64,000 bases of DNA from NCBI RefSeq assembly GCF_900107775.1, contig NZ_FNRF01000002.1, positions 1 to 64,000 of the forward strand. Direction: 5' to 3'. The notes beneath the pieces are model-generated. The model saw only the letters and a list, made by a program, of their open reading frames with translations, did not search any database and was not told where the DNA came from. A program made the translations under genes and the position numbers. Positions 8,730 through 16,698 of this stretch are shown in pieces. The stretch comes from Xylanibacter ruminicola (GTDB lineage Bacteria; Bacteroidota; Bacteroidia; Bacteroidales; Bacteroidaceae). Position 1 is the stretch's first letter. Each line of letters opens with the position of its first letter.

Positions 8730-9950
8730 ATGAAAAATTACTTTAGAAATTCTATCATATTGGCCGCTATGGCCGTAGGTGTCCTGACATCGTGCAACGA
8801 CGATCTGGCAGCCGAGCAGGAAACACCTAACGCCCCCTATGTTTTGAGTCTGGGCGTAACATCGAATGGTAACACCACTTACTATGTGGTTAGTACCGAT
8901 AACCTGATGGAGGGTACCATTAATGCCGTGGGTAAAGGCATCGAGCAGAATGGCTATCATGATTACCAGAAGGGTGGTAACAGCATCTTCTGTATTGGTG
9001 GTATGGGCGTTACCAGCGCCACAGCCGTAGTACGTGGAGCCGATGGCTTGCTGAAGGAGCAGGGCGAGTTTGTGTTTGATAACTCGCTGAGCGGATTCTG
9101 TCAGGTGGATGACAACACAATGGTTGGACTGGAGTTGCCTACCAATAAGGAGAGTGGTTCGCAGCTTACTTTCTATACCGTTGATGCCAACACCGCTGCC
9201 ATCCTCTCGAAGAATACCAATACTGCCGTTGATCCTATCGACCGTCTGGACTGGCCTTCGATTACAGGTATGATGTATAGTGGGGGAAACCTGTACGTAA
9301 CCTACACCCCGATGAACAGCCTGACCTTTGAGACGGCTTATACTGATACCTGCTTTGTGGCTGTTTACAGCTATCCCGACATGCAGTTTGTAAAGCTGAT
9401 GAAGGATACCCGCGTGGGCCCTGGCGGATCGTGGGGTGCGTTTAACGGTTTGATGAAGGACGAGAACGATAACCTGTACGTGATGTCGAACTCGGCTATC
9501 TCTAATGGTTACTCGCAGAGCACTAAGCACGCAGGTTTTCTGCGTATCAACAAAGGCGAGACTGAGTTTGATGCCGATTACTTCTTCGACTTCGAGGCCC
9601 TTACAGGCGGTTTGAAGCCTGCCCACGTGGCTTATGTAGGCAATGGGTTGGTGTTTGCCGAGGTGAGCACTCTGAACCCGCAGACAGCCAGCGACCGCTG
9701 GGGGGATAAGAGTTTGAAGTGCTGCATCATCGATCTGGTGAACCAGACGGTAACAGATGTAGAGGGCATACCCGTACATAATGGCAACGGCGGACGACGT
9801 TTTGCATATTTAACCGAGGGAAATAATGTATACCTGCCAGTATCCACATCTGATGGAGTTTATATCTATCGAACCGACGTAACTACAGCCCAAGCTGAAC
9901 GTGGTGCGAAGGTTTCAACTACATTCGTTGGTGGTTTCTTTAGACTGTGA
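8730..9950 (+). CDS. DUF4374 lipoprotein, probable surface ligand-binding partner of the receptor (XusB-like)
   Basis: A 406-aa lipoprotein. The lipobox is LTSC with Cys22 as the acylated residue. The remainder is beta-rich, with repeated blade-like segments (for example GGNLYVTYTP and NDNLYVMSN), consistent with a beta-propeller. I recognise the family as DUF4374, which regularly sits beside TonB receptors. In Bacteroides the equivalent XusB is a surface lipoprotein that binds ferric enterobactin. The usual third gene, a PepSY-domain inner-membrane protein (XusC), is absent: the next gene is a porin after a 375-bp gap. The two genes are clearly one operon (13-bp spacing). Confidence 0.8.
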   Translation: MKNYFRNSIILAAMAVGVLTSCNDDLAAEQETPNAPYVLSLGVTSNGNTTYYVVSTDNLMEGTINAVGKGIEQNGYHDYQKGGNSIFCIGGMGVTSATAVVRGADGLLKEQGEFVFDNSLSGFCQVDDNTMVGLELPTNKESGSQLTFYTVDANTAAILSKNTNTAVDPIDRLDWPSITGMMYSGGNLYVTYTPMNSLTFETAYTDTCFVAVYSYPDMQFVKLMKDTRVGPGGSWGAFNGLMKDENDNLYVMSNSAISNGYSQSTKHAGFLRINKGETEFDADYFFDFEALTGGLKPAHVAYVGNGLVFAEVSTLNPQTASDRWGDKSLKCCIIDLVNQTVTDVEGIPVHNGNGGRRFAYLTEGNNVYLPVSTSDGVYIYRTDVTTAQAERGAKVSTTFVGGFFRL

Positions 9951-10048
9951 GTTGACGACGAAATGGGGAAAAATGCTGTCTGTTTTGGAGTATTTTATGT
10001 TTAAAAAACGGTAAAAGTCACATTTTAAACAAAATTTAACGTAATTTT

Positions 10049-10080
10049 TTTGTTTGTTCCAAAATCTTGTTGTATATTTG
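10049..10080 (+). promoter_or_regulatory. Promoter inside the 9951-10325 intergenic region
   Basis: The -7 box TATATTTG (10073-10080) is preceded 20 bp upstream by TTTG (10049-10052). No gene starts for a further 245 bp, so the transcript is probably non-coding or encodes a very short peptide. Confidence 0.65.
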
Positions 10081-10086
10081 CAGCAG

Positions 10087-10184
10087 AAAAAGATTTTAAT
10101 GGTTAAGGTTTATGGTTGATTAATTTAGTTTTTTAAGTAATTTTTTTGAGAAAGAGGTTCGTTGTGAAACGAGCCTCTTTTGAT
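10087..10184 (+). ncRNA. Candidate small RNA (~98 nt) with own promoter and terminator
   Basis: The intergenic region 9951-10325 contains a complete promoter (10049-10080) followed about 70 nt later by a strong terminator hairpin (10151-10180). The predicted transcript would run from about 10087 to 10184. It is AT-rich and includes a tiny open frame (MVKVYG, ATG at 10099). I do not recognise it as a named RNA family. The hairpin could instead serve only as a distant terminator for the DUF4374 gene. The rest of the gap (9951-10048 and 10185-10254) shows nothing else. Confidence 0.45.
10151..10184 (+). terminator. Strong intrinsic terminator
   Basis: A 13-bp stem, AAAGAGGTTCGTT / AACGAGCCTCTTT with one G-U pair, has a GTGA tetraloop and is followed by a short T-rich tail. 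Confidence 0.75.
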
Positions 10185-10254
10185 TTGTTCAGGTACCCAA
10201 ACTGTAGGTAAATGATGCATAAATATTAAATTCTATAAGAAATTTGCGAATATT

Positions 10255-10286
10255 TTTGGCAAATTGAAAGAAAAGTAGTAATTTTG
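10255..10286 (+). promoter_or_regulatory. Promoter of porin-symporter-TlpA operon
   Basis: The -7 box is TAATTTTG (10279-10286), with TTTG (10255-10258) 20 bp upstream. Confidence 0.7.
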
Positions 10287-10325
10287 CTGCCGCAAGGAAC
10301 TAAATAATCAGAAAAAGATGACTAA

Positions 10326-11414
10326 ATGAAACGTAAAACTTGCAAACTGAAAACGCTTGCTATCCTGGCAGCAATGGGATTGTGCACCATGGCAAACGCA
10401 CAGCAGAAAGACAGCGACATCGACTGGATGAAGGATTTTACCAGTCGTATTACTCTGAATGGTTATGCTCAGGGCGGATGGAGTTACCAAGATCCTAATG
10501 GGCAGAAGACCAATGCTTACAACCTAAAACGTACGTTGCTTTGGGCAAAGGCCCGAATCACCGACAGATGGTCGTTTATGTTTATGCACGACTTCTCGAG
10601 CGTGGTTCAAGAGTTCTACACCGATTATCGTTTATCAAAAGGTAATGAGATGACGGTGCGTTTAGGACAGTTTAAACACTCGTACACGATGGAGAACCCC
10701 ATGAGTCCTACGCAGTTGGAACTGGTGGATGTGTACTCGCAGGCTGTATTGTATCTGGCAGGCGAGGGCCCCGATCCGCTGAATGGCGTAAACTACGGTC
10801 GAGATATGGGATTGGAGGTTTATGGCGATCTGGCTAAAGGCGTGCTGCACTACGAACTGGCGCTGATGAGTGGTCAGGGTATCAATCGTAAGGACCTGAA
10901 CAATCAGAAAGACTTTATTGCCAAGTTGGAACTCCGCCCTGTAGATGGCTTCCGCGTGGTAGCATCGGGTTATCTGGGTACAGGTTGTGCCGTGGGTACA
11001 GCCAAGTGGAACCCTGATATCCAGGTGGGCGATAACTATAAGCGTAATCGCTACAGCATAGGTGCTGAGTACAAAACACAGGCCTATACGGGTAGTAAAT
11101 ATAAAGAGGCGCGCCCAGCATCGGTACGTGCTGAGTGGTTAGGCGGACAGGATGGTAAGGTGGGTAGCCGAGGTGGTTACGTTACAACCTGCATACCTGT
11201 GGTTGATGCACTCGATATCGTGGCAAGTGGCGAAACCTTTGATCGTAACACCAAGGTAGATGGCTGGGATCAGACCAATCTCACCATCGGTCTGCAGTAC
11301 TGGTTCTACAAAAAGTGCCGTATGCAGCTGCAGTACACCCGTTGCCTGTGTGGCGAGAATATCAGTAGTAAGGACTACAACTGGGTGCAGGCTCAGATGC
11401 AGGTAGCTTTTTAG
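10326..11414 (+). CDS. Outer-membrane porin, OprO/OprP (phosphate-selective porin) type
   Basis: A 362-aa protein with a signal peptide ending ANA/QQ (about residue 25). A series of amphipathic beta-strands follows (for example RITLNGYAQGGWSYQ, MTVRLGQFKHSYTMENP, MQLQYTRCLC), ending in Phe (QMQVAF), as expected for a barrel assembled by BAM. The RLGQFK segment after the first strands and the overall length fit the OprO/P-like porins common in Bacteroidota. The substrate is unknown, because the family name does not guarantee phosphate selectivity. It is the first gene of an apparent three-gene unit with a sodium symporter and a TlpA-like lipoprotein (34- and 33-bp gaps). Confidence 0.8.
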   Translation: MKRKTCKLKTLAILAAMGLCTMANAQQKDSDIDWMKDFTSRITLNGYAQGGWSYQDPNGQKTNAYNLKRTLLWAKARITDRWSFMFMHDFSSVVQEFYTDYRLSKGNEMTVRLGQFKHSYTMENPMSPTQLELVDVYSQAVLYLAGEGPDPLNGVNYGRDMGLEVYGDLAKGVLHYELALMSGQGINRKDLNNQKDFIAKLELRPVDGFRVVASGYLGTGCAVGTAKWNPDIQVGDNYKRNRYSIGAEYKTQAYTGSKYKEARPASVRAEWLGGQDGKVGSRGGYVTTCIPVVDALDIVASGETFDRNTKVDGWDQTNLTIGLQYWFYKKCRMQLQYTRCLCGENISSKDYNWVQAQMQVAF

Positions 11415-11448
11415 TTGACAATTGAACATTAAAGATTGAAAATTAATT

Positions 11449-12978
11449 ATGGTTATCAAGATACTTTTTACAGTAATATTTTTGGCCGTGATGATTGGGG
11501 TGGGGCTTTACACCCGCAAGCAGGCCAGTAGTGTCGAAGGTTTTGTGTTGGGCGGTCGCGCCGTGGGCCCATGGCTCACAGCCTTTGCCTTCGGAACCAG
11601 TTATTTCTCGGCTGTTGTGTTCGTAGGTTATGCCGGTCAGTTTGGCTGGAAATACGGATTGTCGTCGGCCTGGATTGGTATTGGCAACGCCATCATCGGT
11701 TCGCTGTTGGCCTGGCTTATCTTAGGTCGTCGTACCAAACTGATGACCCAGCATATCGAGAGTCGCACCATGCCTGATTTCTTTGGCACCCGCTTTAACG
11801 ATCAGGGCTTGCGTGTGGCAGCATCAATCATCGCCTTTGTATTCCTTATTCCCTATACCGCTGGTGTATATAGCGGCATTTCGCGCTTGTTCGAGATGGG
11901 ATTCAGCATCCCTTACGAGTATTGTGTGGTAATAATGTCGATACTCACAGCAGTATATGTGATTTTAGGTGGATATAAGGCTACGGCCATGAACGACTTT
12001 ATTCAGGGTATTATCATGCTGTTTGGTATTGTGGCTGTGATTGTGGCTGTGCTTAATGTGCAGGGCGGTTTGGTGGCTGCTGTCGATAAGTTGGCTGCTA
12101 TGCCATCTGATGCCGACCCAACGATGAATGGTGGTTTTGCTACGCTGTTCGGTCCCGATCCCTGGGGCTTGTTAGGTGTGGTTATCCTGACGTCGCTTGG
12201 TACGATGGGATTGCCACAGATGGTGGGTAAGTTCTATTCGATTACCGATGAGAGTGCCATCAAGCGCGGTACCGTTATCTCAACCGTGTTTGCCTTTATC
12301 GTGGCTGGTGGCTGCTACTTCTTAGGTGGCTTTGGTCGCCTGTTTGGTACGCCACCCATGCTACCCAATGGCAAGCTGGCTTTCGACTCGATTGTGCCTT
12401 CGATGCTGGTTACATTGCCCGACATATTGATTGCTCTCGTTGTGCTGTTGGTGCTGAGCGCTTCGATGTCAACCTTGGCTTCGTTGGTGCTCACTTCATC
12501 AAGTACTATGACGCTCGACCTGATTTATCGCGATAAGAAAGCGTTGCCAGGTGAGGTAGAGGATGGCGAGATTAACGATATCGTATCCGAGAAGGTTGAG
12601 CGTCGTAAGGTGGTTGTGATGCGTGTGCTCATCATGTTCTTTATCGCCATTTCGTTGCTCATCGCTCTTAACCCACCAACGTTTATTGCCCAGCTGATGG
12701 GTATTTCGTGGGGCGCTTTGGCTGGTGCATTCCTGGCACCATTTATGCTGGGTTTGTATTCACGTCGCATCACCACCATGAGTGTGTGGGCTTGCTTTGT
12801 TTGGGGCGTTGGTCTTACCGTTGTAAATATGTTGGCTGGCAACCCCATCAACCCCATTAACTGTGGTGCCATTGCGATGGTAGGTGGTTTCCCTGTGGTT
12901 TGGTTGGTAAGTATGTTTACTCGCCAGATGTCGAAGGCCCGTGTGGATGCCATTTTCGAGTGCTACAAGAAATATTAA
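11449..12978 (+). CDS. Sodium:solute symporter (SSS family)
   Basis: A 509-aa inner-membrane protein of about 13 transmembrane segments. SSS hallmarks are visible: an N-terminal GLYTRKQASSVEGFVLGGRAVGPWLTAFAFG segment (residues 21-51), YFSAVVFVGYAG, and GGYKATAMNDFIQG in the middle third. Members of this family use the sodium gradient to import sugars, amino acids or carboxylates, and the specific substrate cannot be read from the sequence. The sodium gradient could come from the NQR complex encoded 17 kb downstream. It is spaced 34 bp from the porin and probably translated from the same mRNA. The spacer is an AACATTAAAGATT-type AT-rich linker seen elsewhere in the window. Confidence 0.88.
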   Translation: MVIKILFTVIFLAVMIGVGLYTRKQASSVEGFVLGGRAVGPWLTAFAFGTSYFSAVVFVGYAGQFGWKYGLSSAWIGIGNAIIGSLLAWLILGRRTKLMTQHIESRTMPDFFGTRFNDQGLRVAASIIAFVFLIPYTAGVYSGISRLFEMGFSIPYEYCVVIMSILTAVYVILGGYKATAMNDFIQGIIMLFGIVAVIVAVLNVQGGLVAAVDKLAAMPSDADPTMNGGFATLFGPDPWGLLGVVILTSLGTMGLPQMVGKFYSITDESAIKRGTVISTVFAFIVAGGCYFLGGFGRLFGTPPMLPNGKLAFDSIVPSMLVTLPDILIALVVLLVLSASMSTLASLVLTSSSTMTLDLIYRDKKALPGEVEDGEINDIVSEKVERRKVVVMRVLIMFFIAISLLIALNPPTFIAQLMGISWGALAGAFLAPFMLGLYSRRITTMSVWACFVWGVGLTVVNMLAGNPINPINCGAIAMVGGFPVVWLVSMFTRQMSKARVDAIFECYKKY

Positions 12979-13011
12979 ACATTATACATTAAAGATTAAA
13001 AATTAGACTTT

Positions 13012-13548
13012 ATGAAGAAATCCGTTTTAACCGTTACATTACTGGGGGTGGCCATCACATTGATGGCTGCCTCGTGTGCCAACAAACCAAAGGCTGCTGC
13101 TGCCCCCGTTACAGAGGCTGCAGAGGTGGCTGTGGATGGCGAACTGGCGCCCGATTTTGAATTGCCTAATCTGCAGGGATCTACTACCAAGCTGTCATCT
13201 CTGCGTGGCAAATATGTAATACTCGACTTCTGGGGATCATGGTGCGTTTGGTGCATTCGTGGCATTCCCAAAATGAAAGAGGCTTATACCAAGTATAAGG
13301 ACAAGATGGAGATATTAGGTGTTGACTGCCGCGATACTGAGGAAAAGTGGAGAGCTGCCGTTGATGAGCACCAGTTGCCTTGGTTGCAGGTGCGTTGTCC
13401 TGATGAGCAGTTGCAGACTATCGCAGCACAGTATAGCATCGAGGGCTTCCCCACAAAGGTTATCATCGATCCGGATGGTAAACTTGTAAGAACGGTAGTA
13501 GGCGAGGATCCCGCTTTCTACACCTTCCTTGATGAGCTGTTTAAGTAA
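13012..13548 (+). CDS. TlpA/thioredoxin-fold lipoprotein
   Basis: A 178-aa protein with lipobox MAASC (acylated Cys22), so anchored in a membrane facing the periplasm. After an Ala-rich linker the thioredoxin fold begins at APDFELPNLQG (about residue 46). The redox motif is WCVWC (Cys78 and Cys81), and the cis-Pro region is EGFPTKVIIDPDG. Family members reduce or exchange disulfides in exported proteins or support cytochrome maturation. The partner is unknown. It is the last gene of the porin/symporter unit and ends in a shared terminator. Confidence 0.88.
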   Translation: MKKSVLTVTLLGVAITLMAASCANKPKAAAAPVTEAAEVAVDGELAPDFELPNLQGSTTKLSSLRGKYVILDFWGSWCVWCIRGIPKMKEAYTKYKDKMEILGVDCRDTEEKWRAAVDEHQLPWLQVRCPDEQLQTIAAQYSIEGFPTKVIIDPDGKLVRTVVGEDPAFYTFLDELFK

Positions 13549-13554
13549 ATAATA

Positions 13555-13577
13555 ATCCCCGCCAAGCTGGCGGGGAT
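13555..13577. terminator. Bidirectional terminator between tlpA-like gene and cydB
   Basis: A perfect 10-bp inverted repeat, ATCCCCGCCA / TGGCGGGGAT, with an AGC loop lies between convergent genes whose stops are 35 bp apart. Confidence 0.8.
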
Positions 13578-13582
13578 ATTGT

Positions 13583-14731
13583 TTAGTATGCGTGATCGTC
13601 ACCTTGGAGTTCTTCCTTGGTGATTTTCTTTTTGTCGATAGCGCGCCAGGCGTAGATGATGTAGGCCAGTACAAATGGTACTAACAGCGATACATAGAAC
13701 ATGGTGCGCAAGGTGAACTCGCTGGAGCAGGAGTTAACCAAGGTGAGCGAACTCTGCAAGTCGGCTGTCGAAGGATAGTAAGCAGTATGGTTCCATGCGC
13801 AGCTAAGCAATAGCGCCAATACGGTTAGAACGGTACCTATGCCTGCAGGCCAGATACCACCATGATAACTCTTGCTGAAAATGGTCTTGCCAATACCATA
13901 CAGCACCAATACTACACCTATTAATAATAATACCAGCAGGTACCACATCTCCAAGAAATTGTTCAGATACTTGTAGGGTTCCATGTAGATAACGCCCTCG
14001 TCGTTGTAGGCAAATCCGTCCTTCAATAGCACATGTACCAGATAGGCCACAAATAGCAGTAGGAAAGGTACGGCTGCACCCACCAATCGTACGCTGCCAC
14101 GCGAACGGATATCCTCATCGGCCACATTGTTCATCACGTAGAGTATGCCTAAAACACGTGCTAGGAACACCACAGCAAAGCCCAGTACCAGTACCCATGG
14201 ATTCAGTAGGGCATCCAGTCCGTGCGAGGCATTGGCCCAACGGCTGATGATAGGTGTGATAGCCCCAGCATCAACCAGATTGTCCTTGGCGATAATAAAG
14301 TTGGAACCCTCGAAGAAGGTGGCTACAGCACCACCCAACAGCAGCGGACCAACGATACCATTTAGTGTAAGGAAGAATTGAAACGTCTTGGCCCCCAGTA
14401 AGTTACCAATCTTGTTCTGGAACTCGTAACTAACGGCTTGCAGCACAAAAGTAAACAGGATAATCATCCACAACCAATAGGCGCCGCCAAAGCTGGTAGA
14501 GTAGAATAGGGGGAACGAGGCAAAGAACGCACCACCAAAGGTAACAAGTGTGGTGAACGTGAACTCCCACTTGCGACCAGTAGAGTTATACACCAGTCGG
14601 CGTCCCTCTTCGGTATAGCCTAACGAACGGGCTACAGAATTGGCTCCCTGAACAAAAAGCAAAAATACCAGTATCGCTCCTAATAGCGAAACGATAAAAC
14701 ACCAATAATGTTGTAAGAAATCGTATGTCAT
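13583..14731 (-). CDS. cydB: Cytochrome bd quinol oxidase subunit II
   Basis: A 382-aa membrane protein of about nine transmembrane segments and CydB length. Its N-terminal segment is YDFLQHYWCFIVSLLGAILVFLLFVQGANS, and GRKWEFTFTTLVTFGGAFFASFPLFYSTSFGGAYWL is the CydB signature region. With CydA it forms the high-affinity, non-proton-pumping oxidase that lets anaerobes scavenge traces of oxygen. Its ATG overlaps the cydA stop by 4 bp, indicating translational coupling. It ends at a terminator shared with the TlpA-like gene. Confidence 0.95.
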   Translation of the reverse strand: MTYDFLQHYWCFIVSLLGAILVFLLFVQGANSVARSLGYTEEGRRLVYNSTGRKWEFTFTTLVTFGGAFFASFPLFYSTSFGGAYWLWMIILFTFVLQAVSYEFQNKIGNLLGAKTFQFFLTLNGIVGPLLLGGAVATFFEGSNFIIAKDNLVDAGAITPIISRWANASHGLDALLNPWVLVLGFAVVFLARVLGILYVMNNVADEDIRSRGSVRLVGAAVPFLLLFVAYLVHVLLKDGFAYNDEGVIYMEPYKYLNNFLEMWYLLVLLLIGVVLVLYGIGKTIFSKSYHGGIWPAGIGTVLTVLALLLSCAWNHTAYYPSTADLQSSLTLVNSCSSEFTLRTMFYVSLLVPFVLAYIIYAWRAIDKKKITKEELQGDDHAY

Positions 14732-16260
14732 AACTCTGGCCCTTTCTTAATTTGTTTAAGTAAAATGTTAATCTCAACCGCCAGCATGGTGGTGAAGAGT
14801 ACGAGGAACAGGAAGAACGTAATGATAACGCTCTGTGACTGCAGATCGCTCACCGATGCCCATGTGGGCAGCATGTCCTGGATGGTCCATGGCTGGCGTC
14901 CGAACTCGGCTACCAACCAGCCGCACTCTGAACCGATATAGGCCAGCGGGATGAGCAGGATGGCTACCCAATAATGCCAGGCGGGTAGGGTGGTAATGTC
15001 GTACTTCTTGAACAGCGCCTTGGGGAACTTGTAGGTTACAGCCAAGATAACTGCAAAGAACAGAATGAATAAGCAACCTACACCAACCATCACTCTGAAT
15101 GCCCAGAAGTTAACCAGAACAGGTGGTACCAAGTCGGCTTTATCCTTTACATAGCCGTAACCAAAGTACTTCATGTTCGAATTGATAATTGACAATTGAT
15201 AGTTGATAGTAGAGTCGGGAGCTCCTTCGGCTTTGGCCTTACGATAGGCAGCAAGTGCCTCGATGGCCTTCTTGCCTCGTGCAATCTTCTCGTCGGCACT
15301 TGGCTCAGTCTTACCATCGGGTGTGGTATAACCGTTCAGCAAGTCGTTGATACCAGGCACATATCCCTTGGGATCGTTGGTGGCCATGATACTCAGACCG
15401 TAAGGTATCTCGATGCCCTCGATAAGCTTCAGCCCTTGTTCGGTTCCGCCATCGTAAAGTGCCTCCATAGCGGCCAGCTTCATGGGCTGAACCTCGGCCA
15501 CATCCATACCCGACTTATGACCGGTAGCGCCTGCCAACAGGGCTGCCACCAAACCTACGCCTGCACCAATCTTCATGCTCTCTACGGCCAGACGGGTGTG
15601 ACGTTTCTTCATCAGATACCAGCAGCAAACGCCTACGCAGAAGATACCGCCGATAATCCACGATGAGGTAACGGTGTGGCAGAATTTAGAGATAGCGAAG
15701 GGCGAGAGGGACACTTCGGCAAATGATACCATCTCGTTACGCATGGTGTCGGGGTTGAACTCACAACCCACGGGGTATTGCATCCAGGCGTTGGCCACCA
15801 GAATCCACCAGGCCGATATCGTGGCACCTAAACCGGTAAGCCATGTTGATGCCAAGTGGAAGCCTGGCGAAACTTTTTTCCATCCAAAGTACATCACGGC
15901 TACAAAGGTGCTCTCCATAAAGAAAGCCACAATACCTTCAACGGCCAACGGGGCACCAAAAATGTCGCCTACAAACCAAGAGTAGTTACTCCAGTTGGTA
16001 CCAAACTCAAACTCGAGAATGATACCCGTGGCCACACCCATGGCGAAGTTAATGCCGAAAAGCTTCTGCCAGAACTTGGCAGCCTCTTTCCAGAACTCAT
16101 CTTTTGTTTGGTAATACTTGGTTTCAACAATACCCATGATTACCGCCAAACCCAGCGTCAGAGGCACGAAGAGCCAGTGGTAGATTGCCGTCAGCGCAAA
16201 TTGTGCTCTCGACCAGTCGATCGTTCCGGCATCAATGTTTAGTAATAGGTTTTGTAGCAT
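14728..16260 (-). CDS. cydA: Cytochrome bd quinol oxidase subunit I
   Basis: A 510-aa subunit carrying the hemes. By family alignment the ligands are His28 (AIYHWLF), His195 (KFCHTVTSS) and Met391 (FWAFRVMVG). The GWLVAEFGRQPW motif near residues 447-458 and the quinol-binding Q-loop (about residues 255-380) are present. Within the Q-loop, residues about 353-362 read NYQLSIINSN. They are encoded by a TTGATAATTGACAATTGATA-type sequence (15180-15209) that looks like an intergenic AT-rich repeat placed in frame. Second gene of DUF4492-cydA-cydB; it starts 18 bp after the small DUF4492 gene. Confidence 0.96.
   Translation of the reverse strand: MLQNLLLNIDAGTIDWSRAQFALTAIYHWLFVPLTLGLAVIMGIVETKYYQTKDEFWKEAAKFWQKLFGINFAMGVATGIILEFEFGTNWSNYSWFVGDIFGAPLAVEGIVAFFMESTFVAVMYFGWKKVSPGFHLASTWLTGLGATISAWWILVANAWMQYPVGCEFNPDTMRNEMVSFAEVSLSPFAISKFCHTVTSSWIIGGIFCVGVCCWYLMKKRHTRLAVESMKIGAGVGLVAALLAGATGHKSGMDVAEVQPMKLAAMEALYDGGTEQGLKLIEGIEIPYGLSIMATNDPKGYVPGINDLLNGYTTPDGKTEPSADEKIARGKKAIEALAAYRKAKAEGAPDSTINYQLSIINSNMKYFGYGYVKDKADLVPPVLVNFWAFRVMVGVGCLFILFFAVILAVTYKFPKALFKKYDITTLPAWHYWVAILLIPLAYIGSECGWLVAEFGRQPWTIQDMLPTWASVSDLQSQSVIITFFLFLVLFTTMLAVEINILLKQIKKGPEL
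15180..15209. repeat. AT-rich ATTGA/GATAATT short tandem repeat inside cydA
   Basis: Imperfect tandem copies of ATTGATA / ATTGACA with a heptad-like period encode NYQLSI-type residues in the CydA Q-loop. Similar TTGACAATTGA strings occur between genes (for example just after 11414). Confidence 0.6.
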
Positions 16261-16278
16261 AATTATAATGTTTAATAT

Positions 16279-16500
16279 TTAATGTTCAACGTCTTCCAGC
16301 AGTTGCTTCGCCACATACTCTGGCTCATTGCCATCGGCATGCGTCTTCAGAAAATCGGGGAAGAAAAAGAGTTTGAGCACCACGAAGATAATAAACAATT
16401 TGATGAGAATGATGGCCCAAAGCGTCTTGCCAAGTGTCATCGAGCGGAACCCGTCGTAATACAGATGGAATACCTTGCTGAAAAAGTTGTTCTTACTCAT
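16279..16500 (-). CDS. DUF4492 small membrane protein preceding cydA
   Basis: A 73-aa protein with one long hydrophobic segment (TLWAIILIKLFIIFVVLKLFFFP, broken here only for description; about residues 26-48) and an acidic C-terminus. I recognise it as DUF4492, a small protein routinely encoded directly before cydA in Bacteroidota; a role as a bd-oxidase accessory subunit is inferred from that linkage. The ATG at 16500 is chosen because an upstream TTG at 16527 would lie in the -7 box. Operon order is DUF4492-cydA-cydB. Confidence 0.8.
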   Translation of the reverse strand: MSKNNFFSKVFHLYYDGFRSMTLGKTLWAIILIKLFIIFVVLKLFFFPDFLKTHADGNEPEYVAKQLLEDVEH

Positions 16501-16524
16501 GCAGATTGTTGTAAAATGATGTGG

Positions 16525-16556
16525 CAAATATACATTTTTTATTCTTCCCTTCCAAA
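16525..16556 (-). promoter_or_regulatory. Promoter of the cyd operon
   Basis: On the minus strand the -7 box is TATATTTG (16525-16532) with TTTG (16553-16556) 20 bp upstream. The leader is about 18 nt. Confidence 0.75.
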
Positions 16557-16644
16557 TATTTCAGGTATAATCTGCAAAAATTGGTCTAAATCACGCTATT
16601 TTTCTAATTTTTAATGTTGCTTAAATGTTTGAAACATAAAATTC

Positions 16645-16675
16645 TTTGTTATTTCAATGAAATAACCTATATTTG
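16645..16675 (+). promoter_or_regulatory. Promoter of coiled-coil protein / efflux cluster
   Basis: The -7 box is TATATTTG (16668-16675) with TTTG (16645-16648) 19 bp upstream, and CACCCG follows the box. Confidence 0.75.
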
Positions 16676-16698
16676 CACCCGAAAATATAAAGAAAGTT

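Noticed and set aside
8688..9779. 363-codon minus-strand frame opposite the DUF4374 gene
   Set aside because: It has no recognisable domain or ribosome site. The plus-strand lipoprotein is well supported.
10087..10184. 6S RNA or a riboswitch in the porin leader
   Set aside because: It ends in its own terminator well before the porin promoter, and no known riboswitch or 6S pattern was recognised.
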